Assembly (NCBI GenBank): GCA_003168265.1
Contig: PMSV01000006.1
Coordinates: forward strand, 1-64,000
Direction: 5' to 3'
Source: Chitinophagaceae bacterium
GTDB lineage: Bacteria > Bacteroidota > Bacteroidia > Chitinophagales > Chitinophagaceae
Length of the DNA stretch: 64,000 nucleotides
Both the position numbers and the translations under genes were made by a program. Position 1 is the stretch's first letter, and each line of letters starts with the position of its first letter. Of the stretch, positions 53,412-62,585 are shown one piece after another. Under the pieces are notes generated by a model. The model was not told where the DNA came from, did no database searches, and worked only from the letters and a program-made list of their open reading frames with translations.

Positions 53412-55799
53412 ATGAAATGCCTGCGCCTGAGCATTTTCTTTTTATTTTGTTTTGGAACATCCGCCATCTGCCAGCAGATACCCACAGAATTGCTTAATGC
53501 TCCCTGGAAAGCCAATTGGATTCAGGTACCCGGTGAACCTCCAAAGGATTATGGGGTTTATTGTTTTCGAAAAAAAATTTTGCTGTCTGAACCCCCAGCC
53601 TCCCTCATCGTCCATGTGAGCGGGGATAACCGTTACAAACTCTTTGTGAACGGAAGTCAGGTTTCACTGGGACCGGCCAGAGGCGACCTGTATTATTGGA
53701 ATTACGAGACTGTTGATATCGGCCCCTTTCTTAAACGGGGAATAAATGTGATTGCCGCCCAGGTATGGAATTGGGGAGAATACCGGCCTGAGGGACAGAT
53801 TTCCAACAGAACGGGATTCCTTTTGCAGGCCGATAGGCAAAGAGATTCTGTCCTCAACTCGGATAAATCATGGAAATGTGGAAAGGACCCCGGATACAGG
53901 CCACTTACAGGTCTTGGTTATTCTGCTTATTCTGTGGCTGGGCCGGGAGAAATTCTGGACAGGAATAGGGCCTGGAACAATTGGAAGCTGGATGGTTTTG
54001 ATGACAGCAACTGGAAAAATGCGAGTCAAATCGGCTGGAGTGGAGCCTGGCCAAAGGGGATCGGGGATATCAACGGATGGATGTTGGTCCCATCCACAAT
54101 TCCCCAGATGGAATTGAAGACACAGCGATTTTACACGCTGCGAATCGCTTCGGGTCTGCGGCCAGAAAAAGATTTTCCGCAGAAAGCTTCAACGATCAGG
54201 ATACCCTCTAATAGTTCGGTTACCTTATTATTGGACCAGTCCTACCTGACCAATGCCTATCCCGTTTTGATTTTTAATGGGGGAAAAGGTGCCGGTTTCT
54301 CACTTCAATATGCCGAATCCCTTTTTAACAGCGATCCTGCGACCCATTCATTTTCTAAAGGCAACCGCGACGAAGTGTGGGGCAAGATCATGACGGGAAG
54401 AAAGGATAGCGTGCTTTCGGACGGTTCCCAAAACCAGTCATTCACCACTCTGTCCTGGCGCACCTTTCGTTATGTTCAACTGAGCATACGCACTGGAGAG
54501 AACGCCCTGGAGTTTCAGGACATTTATAGTTTTTTCACAGGCTATCCTTTTGAATTTAAGGCCAATTTCAATACCAGTGACTCGGTCCTGAATAAGATAC
54601 TTGAAACCGGCTGGAGAACGGCTCGTTCCTGTGCGATGGAAACCTATATGGATTGTCCCTATTATGAACAGTTGCAGTATATCGGTGATTCCAGAATCCA
54701 GGCCCTGGTCTCATTGTATAATAGCGGTGACGATCGTTTGGTCAGAAACGCAATCAACCAAATGGATCATTCCCGGATTCCTGAAGGAATCACCCTGAGC
54801 AGACATCCCTCTTTCTCACCTCAGGAGATACCCACTTTTTCTCTATGGTATATCGGCCTTCTCCATGATTACTGGATGTACAGGGGAGATAGTGCATTCC
54901 TCGCCGAAAAATTGCAGGGAGTCCGTAATATTCTATGGTTTTTCAGCAAATACCAGCAAAAGGACGGATCCCTGAGAAATGTTCCTTATTGGATGTTCAC
55001 AGATTGGGTAGAAAACAAGCCGGGGTGGTCCGGTGGAACAGCTCCTTATGGAAAAGACGGCAGTTCTTCAATTCAGGACCTGCAACTGCTCTGGGCACTG
55101 CAACTTGCTGCTGACCTGGAAAAACAAATCGGATCAGCTTACCTGGGAGAGGAAGACCTGAAAAAAGCGGAACAACTCCGGCAAACCATCCGGACAGCTT
55201 ATTGGGACCCTGAGAAAAAAATGTTTGCCGACACAAAGGATAAGGACCTCTTCTCCCAGCATGCAAATTCCCTGGCAATCCTGACTCATATGATCCAGGG
55301 TGAGGAGGCTAAATTACTTGCCTTGAAAACCCTGAAGGATAGTTCACTCGCTCCTGCATCCATTTACTTTAAATATTATCTGCACCAGGCCTGTACAATG
55401 GCCGGTTTGGGTAATGATTACCTGAAATGGCTGGACATCTGGCGCCAAAACCTTAAAATGGGTTTGACAACCTGGGCGGAAACCTCAGATATTGACGCAG
55501 CCCGCTCCGATTGCCATGCCTGGGGGGCCAGCCCGAATATCGAATTCTTCCGTATCGTTCTGGGAATTGACGCGGAGGCGCCGGGATTTAGTCGCGTGCG
55601 CATTGAACCCCATCTTGGTTACCTGGAAAATATCAGTGGTTCGATCCCCCATCCAAAGGGCGAACTCAAGGTCAATTACCATTTGGAAAATGGCAAATGG
55701 AAAATCGAAATCCTTCTTCCGGAAGGCATTACGGGGAATTTGCTTTGGAAGGGAATTTCTTATGAGCTGAAAGGAGGCAGGAATTCCTTTGAATTATGA
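53412..55799 (+). CDS. Alpha-L-rhamnosidase-like glycoside hydrolase (GH78 type)
   Basis: The 795-aa protein has a signal peptide (CLRLSIFFLFCFGTSAICQQ) and the multidomain plan of GH78: an N-terminal beta domain (NAPWKANWIQVPG, SGDNRYKLFVNGSQV), a second beta-sandwich and an (alpha/alpha)6 barrel with YMDCPYYEQLQYIGDSR and TSDIDAARSDCHAWGASPN, then a C-terminal beta domain. The catalytic segment differs from the usual DERxGWxGD, but a Glu is kept in YYEQLQYIGD. It probably removes alpha-L-rhamnose or a related sugar in the periplasm; the substrate is not certain. It follows the aldo/keto reductase. Confidence 0.83.
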   Translation: MKCLRLSIFFLFCFGTSAICQQIPTELLNAPWKANWIQVPGEPPKDYGVYCFRKKILLSEPPASLIVHVSGDNRYKLFVNGSQVSLGPARGDLYYWNYETVDIGPFLKRGINVIAAQVWNWGEYRPEGQISNRTGFLLQADRQRDSVLNSDKSWKCGKDPGYRPLTGLGYSAYSVAGPGEILDRNRAWNNWKLDGFDDSNWKNASQIGWSGAWPKGIGDINGWMLVPSTIPQMELKTQRFYTLRIASGLRPEKDFPQKASTIRIPSNSSVTLLLDQSYLTNAYPVLIFNGGKGAGFSLQYAESLFNSDPATHSFSKGNRDEVWGKIMTGRKDSVLSDGSQNQSFTTLSWRTFRYVQLSIRTGENALEFQDIYSFFTGYPFEFKANFNTSDSVLNKILETGWRTARSCAMETYMDCPYYEQLQYIGDSRIQALVSLYNSGDDRLVRNAINQMDHSRIPEGITLSRHPSFSPQEIPTFSLWYIGLLHDYWMYRGDSAFLAEKLQGVRNILWFFSKYQQKDGSLRNVPYWMFTDWVENKPGWSGGTAPYGKDGSSSIQDLQLLWALQLAADLEKQIGSAYLGEEDLKKAEQLRQTIRTAYWDPEKKMFADTKDKDLFSQHANSLAILTHMIQGEEAKLLALKTLKDSSLAPASIYFKYYLHQACTMAGLGNDYLKWLDIWRQNLKMGLTTWAETSDIDAARSDCHAWGASPNIEFFRIVLGIDAEAPGFSRVRIEPHLGYLENISGSIPHPKGELKVNYHLENGKWKIEILLPEGITGNLLWKGISYELKGGRNSFEL

Positions 55800-57260
55800 G
55801 TTCTTACCAGATCCTGTTTGTGCTTTTGAAAAACTGATCAGGAAAGTTGTGCCTGCATACAATATGGTCTTTACGTCTATTGTTGCCCGGTGGGACTGGA
55901 GGATGGAAAGAGCGGCAGGCAATCCCAGACCCAATCCGTTCCTTTTGGATGTAAAATAGGGCTCAAATAAACGCTCCCGATTTTCTTCGCTGATACCGCT
56001 GCCATTGTCCCCGATATGCACCAGGTAGCCGGCCTGATTTTCTTCCACTTTCAATTCGAGTTGTCCATGATCATGGGCGATGGCTTCCGTTGCATTGATG
56101 ATGAGATTAAGAAAAGCAATTTTCAATTTCTCCGGATCTCCATCTACGATGGCCGGAGGCCCTGGAAAGAAAACGACAGTCTTGATTTTCTTTAAAGTTA
56201 TCCGGTCCCTGGCCCTGGATAATGCATCCCTTAGAATTTCCTCGAGATTGATCGGCTCCCGGTTCATTTCCGTATGTCTTGAAGATTGCAATAGTTCTGT
56301 GATGAGGTCATTGATCCGATTTGAATTTCTATAAATGATATCCATATATACCCGGGACTGAGGTCCCAGAGATTCAGCCTGCAGCTCTTCCACGGAAAGG
56401 TTGATATTGGTGAGCGGACCCCTGACTTCATGGGCCAGGATCTTCAGGAGGCGATTGGCCGTATTGAGCTTTTCCGCCTGCAAATTGGCCCTTTCCATTT
56501 TTTTGAGGTTGGTGATATCATGTAAAATGCCCTGCACATAAGGGCTTCCGTTCTGAACTTTTTCACGGCTAGCCGACAAAAGGCAGATTATTTTTTCTCC
56601 GGTTATTGTCTTCAACTCTAATATGTGGTCATCGATTTCACCATGATCTGAAAGGATTCCAGTGATCGAAAAACCAGGATCATCCCGATATAATAATTCC
56701 CGAAGGTTCAGGGTTAATAGCTGGTCATGCGAATAACCCAGCAGGTCCAAAGCGGCTTTATTGACATCCTGAAAATTAAGTTTTTCATCCGCCAGGAATA
56801 CAATGTCTTTCGATTTTTCAAATATATTCCTTAATTTTTTTTCGTTCTGTTTCAGTGCCTTCATCGACCGGGAACGTTCGATCGAATAACGAATGCAACG
56901 CTCAAGTTTTTCCCCATTCAATTCGGATTTCACAAGGTAATCGATCGCGCCGGCTTCCATGGCCTCCCGGTCAATTTGCTGATTACCTTTTCCGGACAAT
57001 AATATAACAGGCTCTTCGCAGTTTTTAGACATGGCTTCTTTCAAAAGGTCAAGGCCGGTTTGAATGCCGAGGCGATAATCTACAAAATAGAGGTCATATT
57101 TGGCATCGCACAAGGATTGGAGGGCTTCGTTATAAAGGAAGATCCAGTCCACTTGGAATTGATAGCCGGGAATCTTTTTTATGTATTCGCTCAGGATGAA
57201 AAAATCGTCTTCGTCATCATCAATGATCAATATCCTAATCGTATTTGTTTGGTAGTTCAT
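55794..57260 (-). CDS. Receiver-PAS-histidine kinase
   Basis: The 488-aa protein has an N-terminal receiver domain (IRILIIDDDEDDFFILSEY, Asp in LYFVDYRLG, Lys in YLVKSEL), a PAS domain (about 140-255, IFLADEKLNFQDVNKAALDLLGYS), a HisKA domain with the phospho-acceptor His in LAHEVRGPLTNINLS, and an HATPase_c domain (N box NLIINATEAI, G1 GDNGSGI, G2 GLGLGLPAAL). No membrane segment is seen, so it is a soluble hybrid that probably takes phosphate from another kinase. No response regulator is adjacent. Its end overlaps the rhamnosidase gene by six bases. Confidence 0.9.
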   Translation of the reverse strand: MNYQTNTIRILIIDDDEDDFFILSEYIKKIPGYQFQVDWIFLYNEALQSLCDAKYDLYFVDYRLGIQTGLDLLKEAMSKNCEEPVILLSGKGNQQIDREAMEAGAIDYLVKSELNGEKLERCIRYSIERSRSMKALKQNEKKLRNIFEKSKDIVFLADEKLNFQDVNKAALDLLGYSHDQLLTLNLRELLYRDDPGFSITGILSDHGEIDDHILELKTITGEKIICLLSASREKVQNGSPYVQGILHDITNLKKMERANLQAEKLNTANRLLKILAHEVRGPLTNINLSVEELQAESLGPQSRVYMDIIYRNSNRINDLITELLQSSRHTEMNREPINLEEILRDALSRARDRITLKKIKTVVFFPGPPAIVDGDPEKLKIAFLNLIINATEAIAHDHGQLELKVEENQAGYLVHIGDNGSGISEENRERLFEPYFTSKRNGLGLGLPAALSILQSHRATIDVKTILYAGTTFLISFSKAQTGSGKNS

Positions 57261-57734
57261 AATGGTCTGTTATTTGTCCTTCCGGTTTCAGTTTTGGAAT
57301 TATGCAGATAATCACAAAATAGAAAGCCACCTGTATCGATAGCAGGGACAGAAAATTTTCAGGATCTTCCGTTCAACCTATCAAGGAGCAAGGGTCAGGA
57401 ATCAGCTGGGCGCATTCACTGGCTAATGATCATCCCGGGCTTCTTTTTCTCTTTGATAAGGCTGCCTATCAAAAAACGGAAGGAAAGCCGGCAGGGTCGA
57501 GCCAAGGTCAATTTGGTTTAAGACAGAAATTCGGATTGCAACACCGAATTCGGTAAAGCTCGGTAGATGCTTTATAACTATAAAAATTAATTTAAAAACT
57601 TCACATCTTTTGCGAAGGTCTTAATGATTTCAGAAACAAAAATATTATGCCAAAAATGGGCTCTCCGATAATTTAATCGCTTGTTACCCAGATATCTTGA
57701 AACCCGTTAACAAAGATTCTAGCGGTTGTGTCAT
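57261..57734. other. Non-coding region upstream of the flavin oxidase
   Basis: The stretch carries the promoter region of the divergent kinase and oxidase. The only notable sequence is a perfect 12-bp palindrome, ACCGAATTCGGT at 57543-57554, which could bind a dimeric regulator. I see no gene or RNA. The ORF-track start of the oxidase at 57697 falls before the -7 box and is rejected. Confidence 0.4.
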
Positions 57735-57742
57735 TAATTTTG
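57735..57742 (+). promoter_or_regulatory. Probable -7 box of the flavin oxidase
   Basis: TAATTTTG matches TAnnTTTG and lies 32 bases before ATG 57775, inside the upstream ORF extension, which supports the later start. Confidence 0.45.
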
Positions 57743-57774
57743 AATCGCAAACAATAAGGGCAATTTATCAAAAA

Positions 57775-59058
57775 ATGAGGAGGGATTTAAAAAATAAGAT
57801 TTTGATTGTAGGGGGAGGGGCTTGCGGCCTGATGGCAGCCATGGAACTGTTGGCTAAAGGTTATGAAGTTACCCTATTGGAAAGCAGGAACCGTCTTGGG
57901 GGAAGAATATGGAGCCTGGATGCCAAATCCGCCAGGTTTAAAATTGAAGCAGGCGCAGAATTCATCCATGGTGACCTTCCTCTGACTTTGTCCTTATTGA
58001 AAAATCTGGGAATTGATATTAAAAAGACAGGCGGGAAAATGGTCGTCATTCCCCAAAAGGGGGAAGAAAAATCACGTGATGGAATTAATTGGGAACTCCT
58101 TTTCAAGAAAATGGGGAAACTAAAAAAAGACATGCCCCTATCAACCTTTCTTTCTACTTATTTTCCGGATGAATCCAATAAGCAACTGCGAAATTATGCC
58201 ATTGGTTTTGCCGGTGGATATGACCTTGCTGATCCCAAGAAAGCGAGTACACTGGCCTTATGGGAGGAATGGAATTCACCGGAAGGGGATCAGTTTCGGA
58301 TCGAAGGCGGTTATGCTTCTCTGATTGCTGCTATGGAAGCGCATTGCCTTCGAGAAGGGTGTTCTATTCACTTGTCGGAAGCTGTTACGAATATAAGATG
58401 GAAAAAAGGGGAAGTGAAGGCAAGGACGGCCGGAGAAAGAATCCTGGAAGCAGGCAAATTGATCACGACCCTGCCTGTGGGACTTTGGCATAGGGATCCA
58501 GTTCCTGTAAGGTTCAGTCCAGGAATTCCGGAAAAAGTCCGGGCCTACAGGCAAATCGGTTATGGACCTGTAATCAAGATCATTCTGATTTTCAAAAGAA
58601 ATTTCTGGAAGGAGAAATACGGAAATGCAGGATTTTTCCTGACAGGTCAGGCAATTCCTACCTGGTGGACCCAATTTCCGATTGCTCTTCCGATGCTGAC
58701 CGGCTGGCTGGGAGGCCCTGCTGCAAAAAAAATAAATGATTTGAGTCAAAAAGAAATTCTGAATATCGCCCTTGCATCCTTGTCCACAGCCTTTGAACTT
58801 GACCAAAAGAAACTTAATATTTTATTAGCAGAATCCTTTATTTATGACTGGCAGCAAGATGAATTTTCTGCAGGAGGATATTCTTATTCAATGGTTGGAA
58901 GTCAAAAAGCGAAAACAGAATTGGGAAGACCTGTGGAGAGAACTCTTTATTTCGCCGGAGAAGCGCTCTATGCAGGTACCTTACAGGGTACCGTAGAAGC
59001 AGCACTTGAAAGTGGCCGGGAAGTGGCCCGAAAGATCCCTGGAACTTCACACAACTGA
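57775..59058 (+). CDS. Flavin-dependent amine oxidase
   Basis: From ATG 57775 (427 aa) the protein shows the FAD fingerprint ILIVGGGACGLMAAMELLAKG, the amine-oxidase motif RLGGRIWSLDA and GAEFIHGDLP, and a C-terminal FAD contact YFAGEALYAGTLQGTVEAALESGREVARKI. It resembles the monoamine oxidase/polyamine oxidase family. Its substrate is not predictable. It is convergent with the PAS histidine kinase, 15 bases apart. Confidence 0.88.
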   Translation: MRRDLKNKILIVGGGACGLMAAMELLAKGYEVTLLESRNRLGGRIWSLDAKSARFKIEAGAEFIHGDLPLTLSLLKNLGIDIKKTGGKMVVIPQKGEEKSRDGINWELLFKKMGKLKKDMPLSTFLSTYFPDESNKQLRNYAIGFAGGYDLADPKKASTLALWEEWNSPEGDQFRIEGGYASLIAAMEAHCLREGCSIHLSEAVTNIRWKKGEVKARTAGERILEAGKLITTLPVGLWHRDPVPVRFSPGIPEKVRAYRQIGYGPVIKIILIFKRNFWKEKYGNAGFFLTGQAIPTWWTQFPIALPMLTGWLGGPAAKKINDLSQKEILNIALASLSTAFELDQKKLNILLAESFIYDWQQDEFSAGGYSYSMVGSQKAKTELGRPVERTLYFAGEALYAGTLQGTVEAALESGREVARKIPGTSHN

Positions 59059-59073
59059 TTTATCAGATACCCG

Positions 59074-60276
59074 TTACTGTGGAAAATAAATATCGAAACT
59101 GGAGCCTTTGCCGGATTCGGAACTGACTTCAATCCACCCTTGATGGTTCTCTGCTATTTTTTTTACAATGGCAAGGCCGACGCCGGTACCTTCATATTCA
59201 TCCTTACCATGCAAGCGTTGGAAAACCTCAAATATCCGGTCTTTATAAATTTCCTCAAATCCGATCCCGTTATCCCTGATGCTTAAATGACAAAAAACCT
59301 TTTCAGGGTCAATGTCTTTTCTGTTGATATTATTCCCGTTCAGGCGTTCTGCCAGGATCCTGATCCTTGGAGGCTTGTCCTTTTGCTGAAATTTGAGTGA
59401 ATTGCTGATTAGGTTCATGAGAAGTTGCCTGAACTGGAAGGGAATGACTCTTGCCTCACATCGTATATCCGTTTCAATGACCGCTTTTTTCTGTTCGAGA
59501 GTATCTTTTAATTCTTTCTGCGCTTCATAAACCATTTCCGAAATCGAGGAATTGATAAAATTGCCTAGTTTTGTTCCGGCCCTGGAATAAGAAAGCAGAT
59601 CTTCAATCAGCATTTGCATGCGACCTGCGGCCGATTGCATGCGCCTGAAATAGTCTTTTCCTGTATCCGAGAGTGTATTTACTTCCCGTTCGAGGATCAG
59701 GGATGCAAAGGTCTGTATCTTGCGAAGCGGCTCCTGCAAATCATGGCTTGATACATAGGCAAAGGACTCAAGTTCTGAGTTCATTTTTTGAAGCTCCGTA
59801 TTTTTCTCTTCAAGTTGGCGGGCATTTAGCAATAGTTGATCTTCTTGCTGCTTTTTTTCTGTCAAATCCCTGGTGACCTTGGAAAAACCAATGACCCGCA
59901 TTTGCTGATCATGAATGGCTGTCAACACAACAGAGCCCCAAAACAAAGACCCGTCCTTCCTCTTTCTCCAACCTTCATGTGTTGCCTTTCCATTTTGAGC
60001 TGCCTGTGATAGTAATTTATCAGGTAAGCCTTCCTGCCTGTCATGGCTGGTATAAAAGATTGAAAACTTTTGCCCGATGATTTCTTCGGCCCGGTATCCT
60101 TTGATTTTCTCGGCGCCTTTATTCCAGTTTTCAACAATTCCTTCACGGTTAAGTGCGAAAATAGCGTAGTCTTCTATTTCGCTTATCATAAGTTCATGAA
60201 GATTATATCGATTATTCAGGGAATGAATAGCATTTTCTAACTCATGGATCTTCTGCAAGTAAGGATTTTCATTCAT
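59074..60276 (-). CDS. PAS domain sensor histidine kinase
   Basis: This 400-aa kinase has one PAS/PAC domain (about 28-150, YAIFALNREGIVENWNKGAEKIKGY), a coiled coil (about 150-175), HisKA with the His in VSSHDLQEPLRKIQ, and HATPase_c (N box LLMNLISNSLKFQ, G1 RDNGIGF, G2 GTGVGLAIVKKI). It has no receiver and no membrane segment. HDLQEPLRKI is typical of Bacteroidota PAS kinases of the phytochrome-like class. The nearby NarL-type regulator is on the opposite strand about 1 kb away and lacks the normal Asp, so a partnership is uncertain. Confidence 0.9.
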   Translation of the reverse strand: MNENPYLQKIHELENAIHSLNNRYNLHELMISEIEDYAIFALNREGIVENWNKGAEKIKGYRAEEIIGQKFSIFYTSHDRQEGLPDKLLSQAAQNGKATHEGWRKRKDGSLFWGSVVLTAIHDQQMRVIGFSKVTRDLTEKKQQEDQLLLNARQLEEKNTELQKMNSELESFAYVSSHDLQEPLRKIQTFASLILEREVNTLSDTGKDYFRRMQSAAGRMQMLIEDLLSYSRAGTKLGNFINSSISEMVYEAQKELKDTLEQKKAVIETDIRCEARVIPFQFRQLLMNLISNSLKFQQKDKPPRIRILAERLNGNNINRKDIDPEKVFCHLSIRDNGIGFEEIYKDRIFEVFQRLHGKDEYEGTGVGLAIVKKIAENHQGWIEVSSESGKGSSFDIYFPQ

Positions 60277-60890
60277 GCCTGACTAGATTTTGTAACTTCA
60301 TTTTTTTTATTTGCTGCTGCTTATTTTTCAAACTGGATTCCGGATTACCCTTGGTCAGAATAAATATCTCATTTTCCTGGATCACAAATCATCGGTGCCG
60401 ACCTGTGAGGTTAAATGCAAAACCATGGGATTTAAGAATTTGATGAGTTTTCATATCCAATGGTTCTTGGATTTTTACCGGTCGGAAAGATTGGAAACCG
60501 GTTTGGGATAGCGCAATACAGTTTTTTTTCTCCTGGTATGATCCCTGGATAGGATTCTAAGTCCATTGAAAAACATGTATTTATATATTGCAATGTTTAT
60601 GCCACTTCAGATAAAGAAATATCATATAATCAAATCCAAAATAGTTTCCACCGATAAAAGAAGAAGACTGATTAAAGATAAAAAAGAAGGCCGGATAAAA
60701 ATCCAGCCCGAACCGATTCAATATCCTTTTGATATCAATATTAAGACAGTATCTGTGCCAAATTAAAGCAACGGGATAACTGCTTTAAAACCAATCTCAT
60801 ATACCGGCATTAATTCATTTGATTTTGGGGAATTAATTACGCATGATCAATAATGTTGGAAAAATCTACTCAGGACAGACCTTTGGTAAT
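60277..60890. other. Mostly non-coding stretch after the PAS kinase start
   Basis: A 63-aa frame at 60575-60766 (MYLYIAMFMPLQIKKYHIIK, Lys/Ile-rich, ending in QYPFDINIKTVSVPN) is possible but weak, with a TTG just before its ATG. I see no RNA, repeat or promoter of note. The rest is A/T-rich spacer. Confidence 0.3.
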
Positions 60891-61094
60891 TTACCTGAAT
60901 ATATTATTCAGGATAGCAGCTATTTTTTGGTTGGTTTCCCGAAGATCTTTTAACTTTTTTTCGAGTTTTTCAAGGATTACACTTCGCTCCCTTGAATTAT
61001 CCGTCTTTTTTAATTCTCTCAGCAAAGCATTTAGTTTTTTGCTTTGTTCCTTATGTTCCTTACGGTATTCTTTCAGGTCATCCGCCATGCTCAT
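60891..61094 (-). CDS. Small coiled-coil protein of unknown function
   Basis: From ATG 61094 the 67-aa protein is almost wholly helical with heptad-like spacing: ADDLKEYRKEHKEQSKKLNALL and RSVILEKLEKKLKDLRETNQKI. Charge is evenly mixed. No family is recognised. It lies between the PAS kinase and the divergent response regulator. Confidence 0.5.
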   Translation of the reverse strand: MSMADDLKEYRKEHKEQSKKLNALLRELKKTDNSRERSVILEKLEKKLKDLRETNQKIAAILNNIFR

Positions 61095-61317
61095 GGTGAA
61101 ATGAATTTGCACTCAAGTTATCTAAATTTGGCAACTAGAATCTATTTTCGTGTTACCAAAATTTGAAATTTCGGAACAATTCAAATAAAATAAACAATAA
61201 AGGGTTTAAATCCAGATACTGGTAATTTACGTATATATCCTCATTCCATAATGACTATCTCGTAGCCGACCCTTAATGCCTTTCAGAAGTTTTGTTCATA
61301 GAAATACCTTTTAACTG

Positions 61318-61962
61318 ATGATCGGAGTTCTTTTAGCTGACCATGAGGAGACTTTTTTGGAAGGATTGGCCCTGCTTCTCAATCAGGAACCAGATATCGA
61401 AGTACTTGGTAAAGCATTAACTATTAGTAATTTATTGAGTTTGCTCCCACAGTCTAAGGCCGAAATAGTAATATTGGAATTAGATTTGCCTGGTTTGCAA
61501 GCGGATGAACTTTTGAAAAAAATAAAGGAAATCAGGCCTGGGCAGAAACTTATTTACCTCTCCTTTAGCAGAAGTATAAGACAGATTACCAAACTTCTTA
61601 AATCGGGGGCACAGGGTTTTGTGCTGAAGAGCGCTCCCCTCGAAGATTTGAAAAAAGCCATTAGTTCTGTTTCCATGGGTGGCCAATATTTCAGCCAGGC
61701 CTTGTATGTCAGGAAAGGTTTTGAGGATAAACATGTATTACCGGAATTTCTCATCGAGAAATCGACCAATGTATTATCCTGGAGGGAGAAAGAAATACTC
61801 AAATTACTTTGTGAAGAATTCAACAATTTCCAGATTGCCAAAAAACTGTATATCAGTGTTTCCACTGTTGCAACGCACCGCAAGAATATCATGGCCAAGA
61901 CCGGAGTAAAAAATACCGTAGGCTTGATTAAATTCGCGATCAAAAATTCCTTGATGGATTAA
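61318..61962 (+). CDS. NarL/LuxR-type regulator with atypical receiver
   Basis: This 214-aa protein has a receiver domain (1-120) and a C-terminal LuxR-type helix-turn-helix (about 150-208; LSWREKEILKLLCEEFNNFQIAKKL, VSTVATHRKNIM). In the receiver the phospho-acceptor strand reads IVILELDLPG, with Glu54 where Asp is expected (four residues before the Pro). The acidic pocket reads ADHEE rather than DD, with His9 at the second metal-binding position. K104 and S82 are kept. A Glu at the acceptor may mimic phosphorylation, so the protein may act without a kinase. Confidence 0.87.
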   Translation: MIGVLLADHEETFLEGLALLLNQEPDIEVLGKALTISNLLSLLPQSKAEIVILELDLPGLQADELLKKIKEIRPGQKLIYLSFSRSIRQITKLLKSGAQGFVLKSAPLEDLKKAISSVSMGGQYFSQALYVRKGFEDKHVLPEFLIEKSTNVLSWREKEILKLLCEEFNNFQIAKKLYISVSTVATHRKNIMAKTGVKNTVGLIKFAIKNSLMD

Positions 61963-62005
61963 TAATGATCAAGGCCACCAGCTTTATCCGGTAGTCTTGA
62001 AATCT

Positions 62006-62509
62006 TCAATGACCGGTTTGATCTTCATCGGCGCTGGGCCCATAGCTGCCAGGAATGGGTATATCCAATAGCCGGAGAAAAACTCCAAGTTGCGCCCTGT
62101 GATGTACGGTTTGGCAAAATGCCAATCTAATCACCTCATGCCGGGGTTCCACTAAAAATATCATATTTCCGCTTCTGAACGTCCACTCAGGAAGCAGGTC
62201 TTCTTCACTGGCATTTTGCAGAGAGGATTGCCCAGCCAACAGGGATTTTTCAAAAGTCTCTATTATTTCACGTGTACTGGCCACCGGAGTGGGTTTGTAA
62301 TCCATTTTCGCAAAATCCAGTTCAGTCGTATTAAGAGCCATGGAAACCCAGGATGGCAGTTCGGCAAGATGGGTGCCGAGCTGCTTCAGGGACATGCTGC
62401 GGGGATGGGGCCTCCACTCGAGGCGGTCATCCGGAATCAGGGATAACATTTTAAGGGTGGTAACCGCTTCTCTACCCATTTCTTTCTGAAACAGTGGAAT
62501 TAAATTCAT
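62006..62509 (-). CDS. DinB family protein
   Basis: The 167-aa four-helix-bundle protein matches the DinB/DUF664-type superfamily. LGTHLAELPSWV and the C-terminal HHRAQLGVFLRLLDIPIPGSYGPSADE carry the His residues that usually bind a metal. Related proteins act as thiol-dependent transferases or stress proteins, but the function is unknown here. It lies 77 bases after the YafY-type regulator on the same strand. Confidence 0.82.
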   Translation of the reverse strand: MNLIPLFQKEMGREAVTTLKMLSLIPDDRLEWRPHPRSMSLKQLGTHLAELPSWVSMALNTTELDFAKMDYKPTPVASTREIIETFEKSLLAGQSSLQNASEEDLLPEWTFRSGNMIFLVEPRHEVIRLAFCQTVHHRAQLGVFLRLLDIPIPGSYGPSADEDQTGH

Positions 62510-62585
62510 GATTTTTTTGTTTTATAAGCAAAGGAAATCATGCCCACTGTCAACCCTATGGCAGTGATAAGAGAACCTGGAAAAA

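Noticed and set aside
60311-60511. 66-aa plus-strand ORF upstream of the PAS kinase
   Set aside because: It has low-complexity composition and no family resemblance; it looks like spacer.
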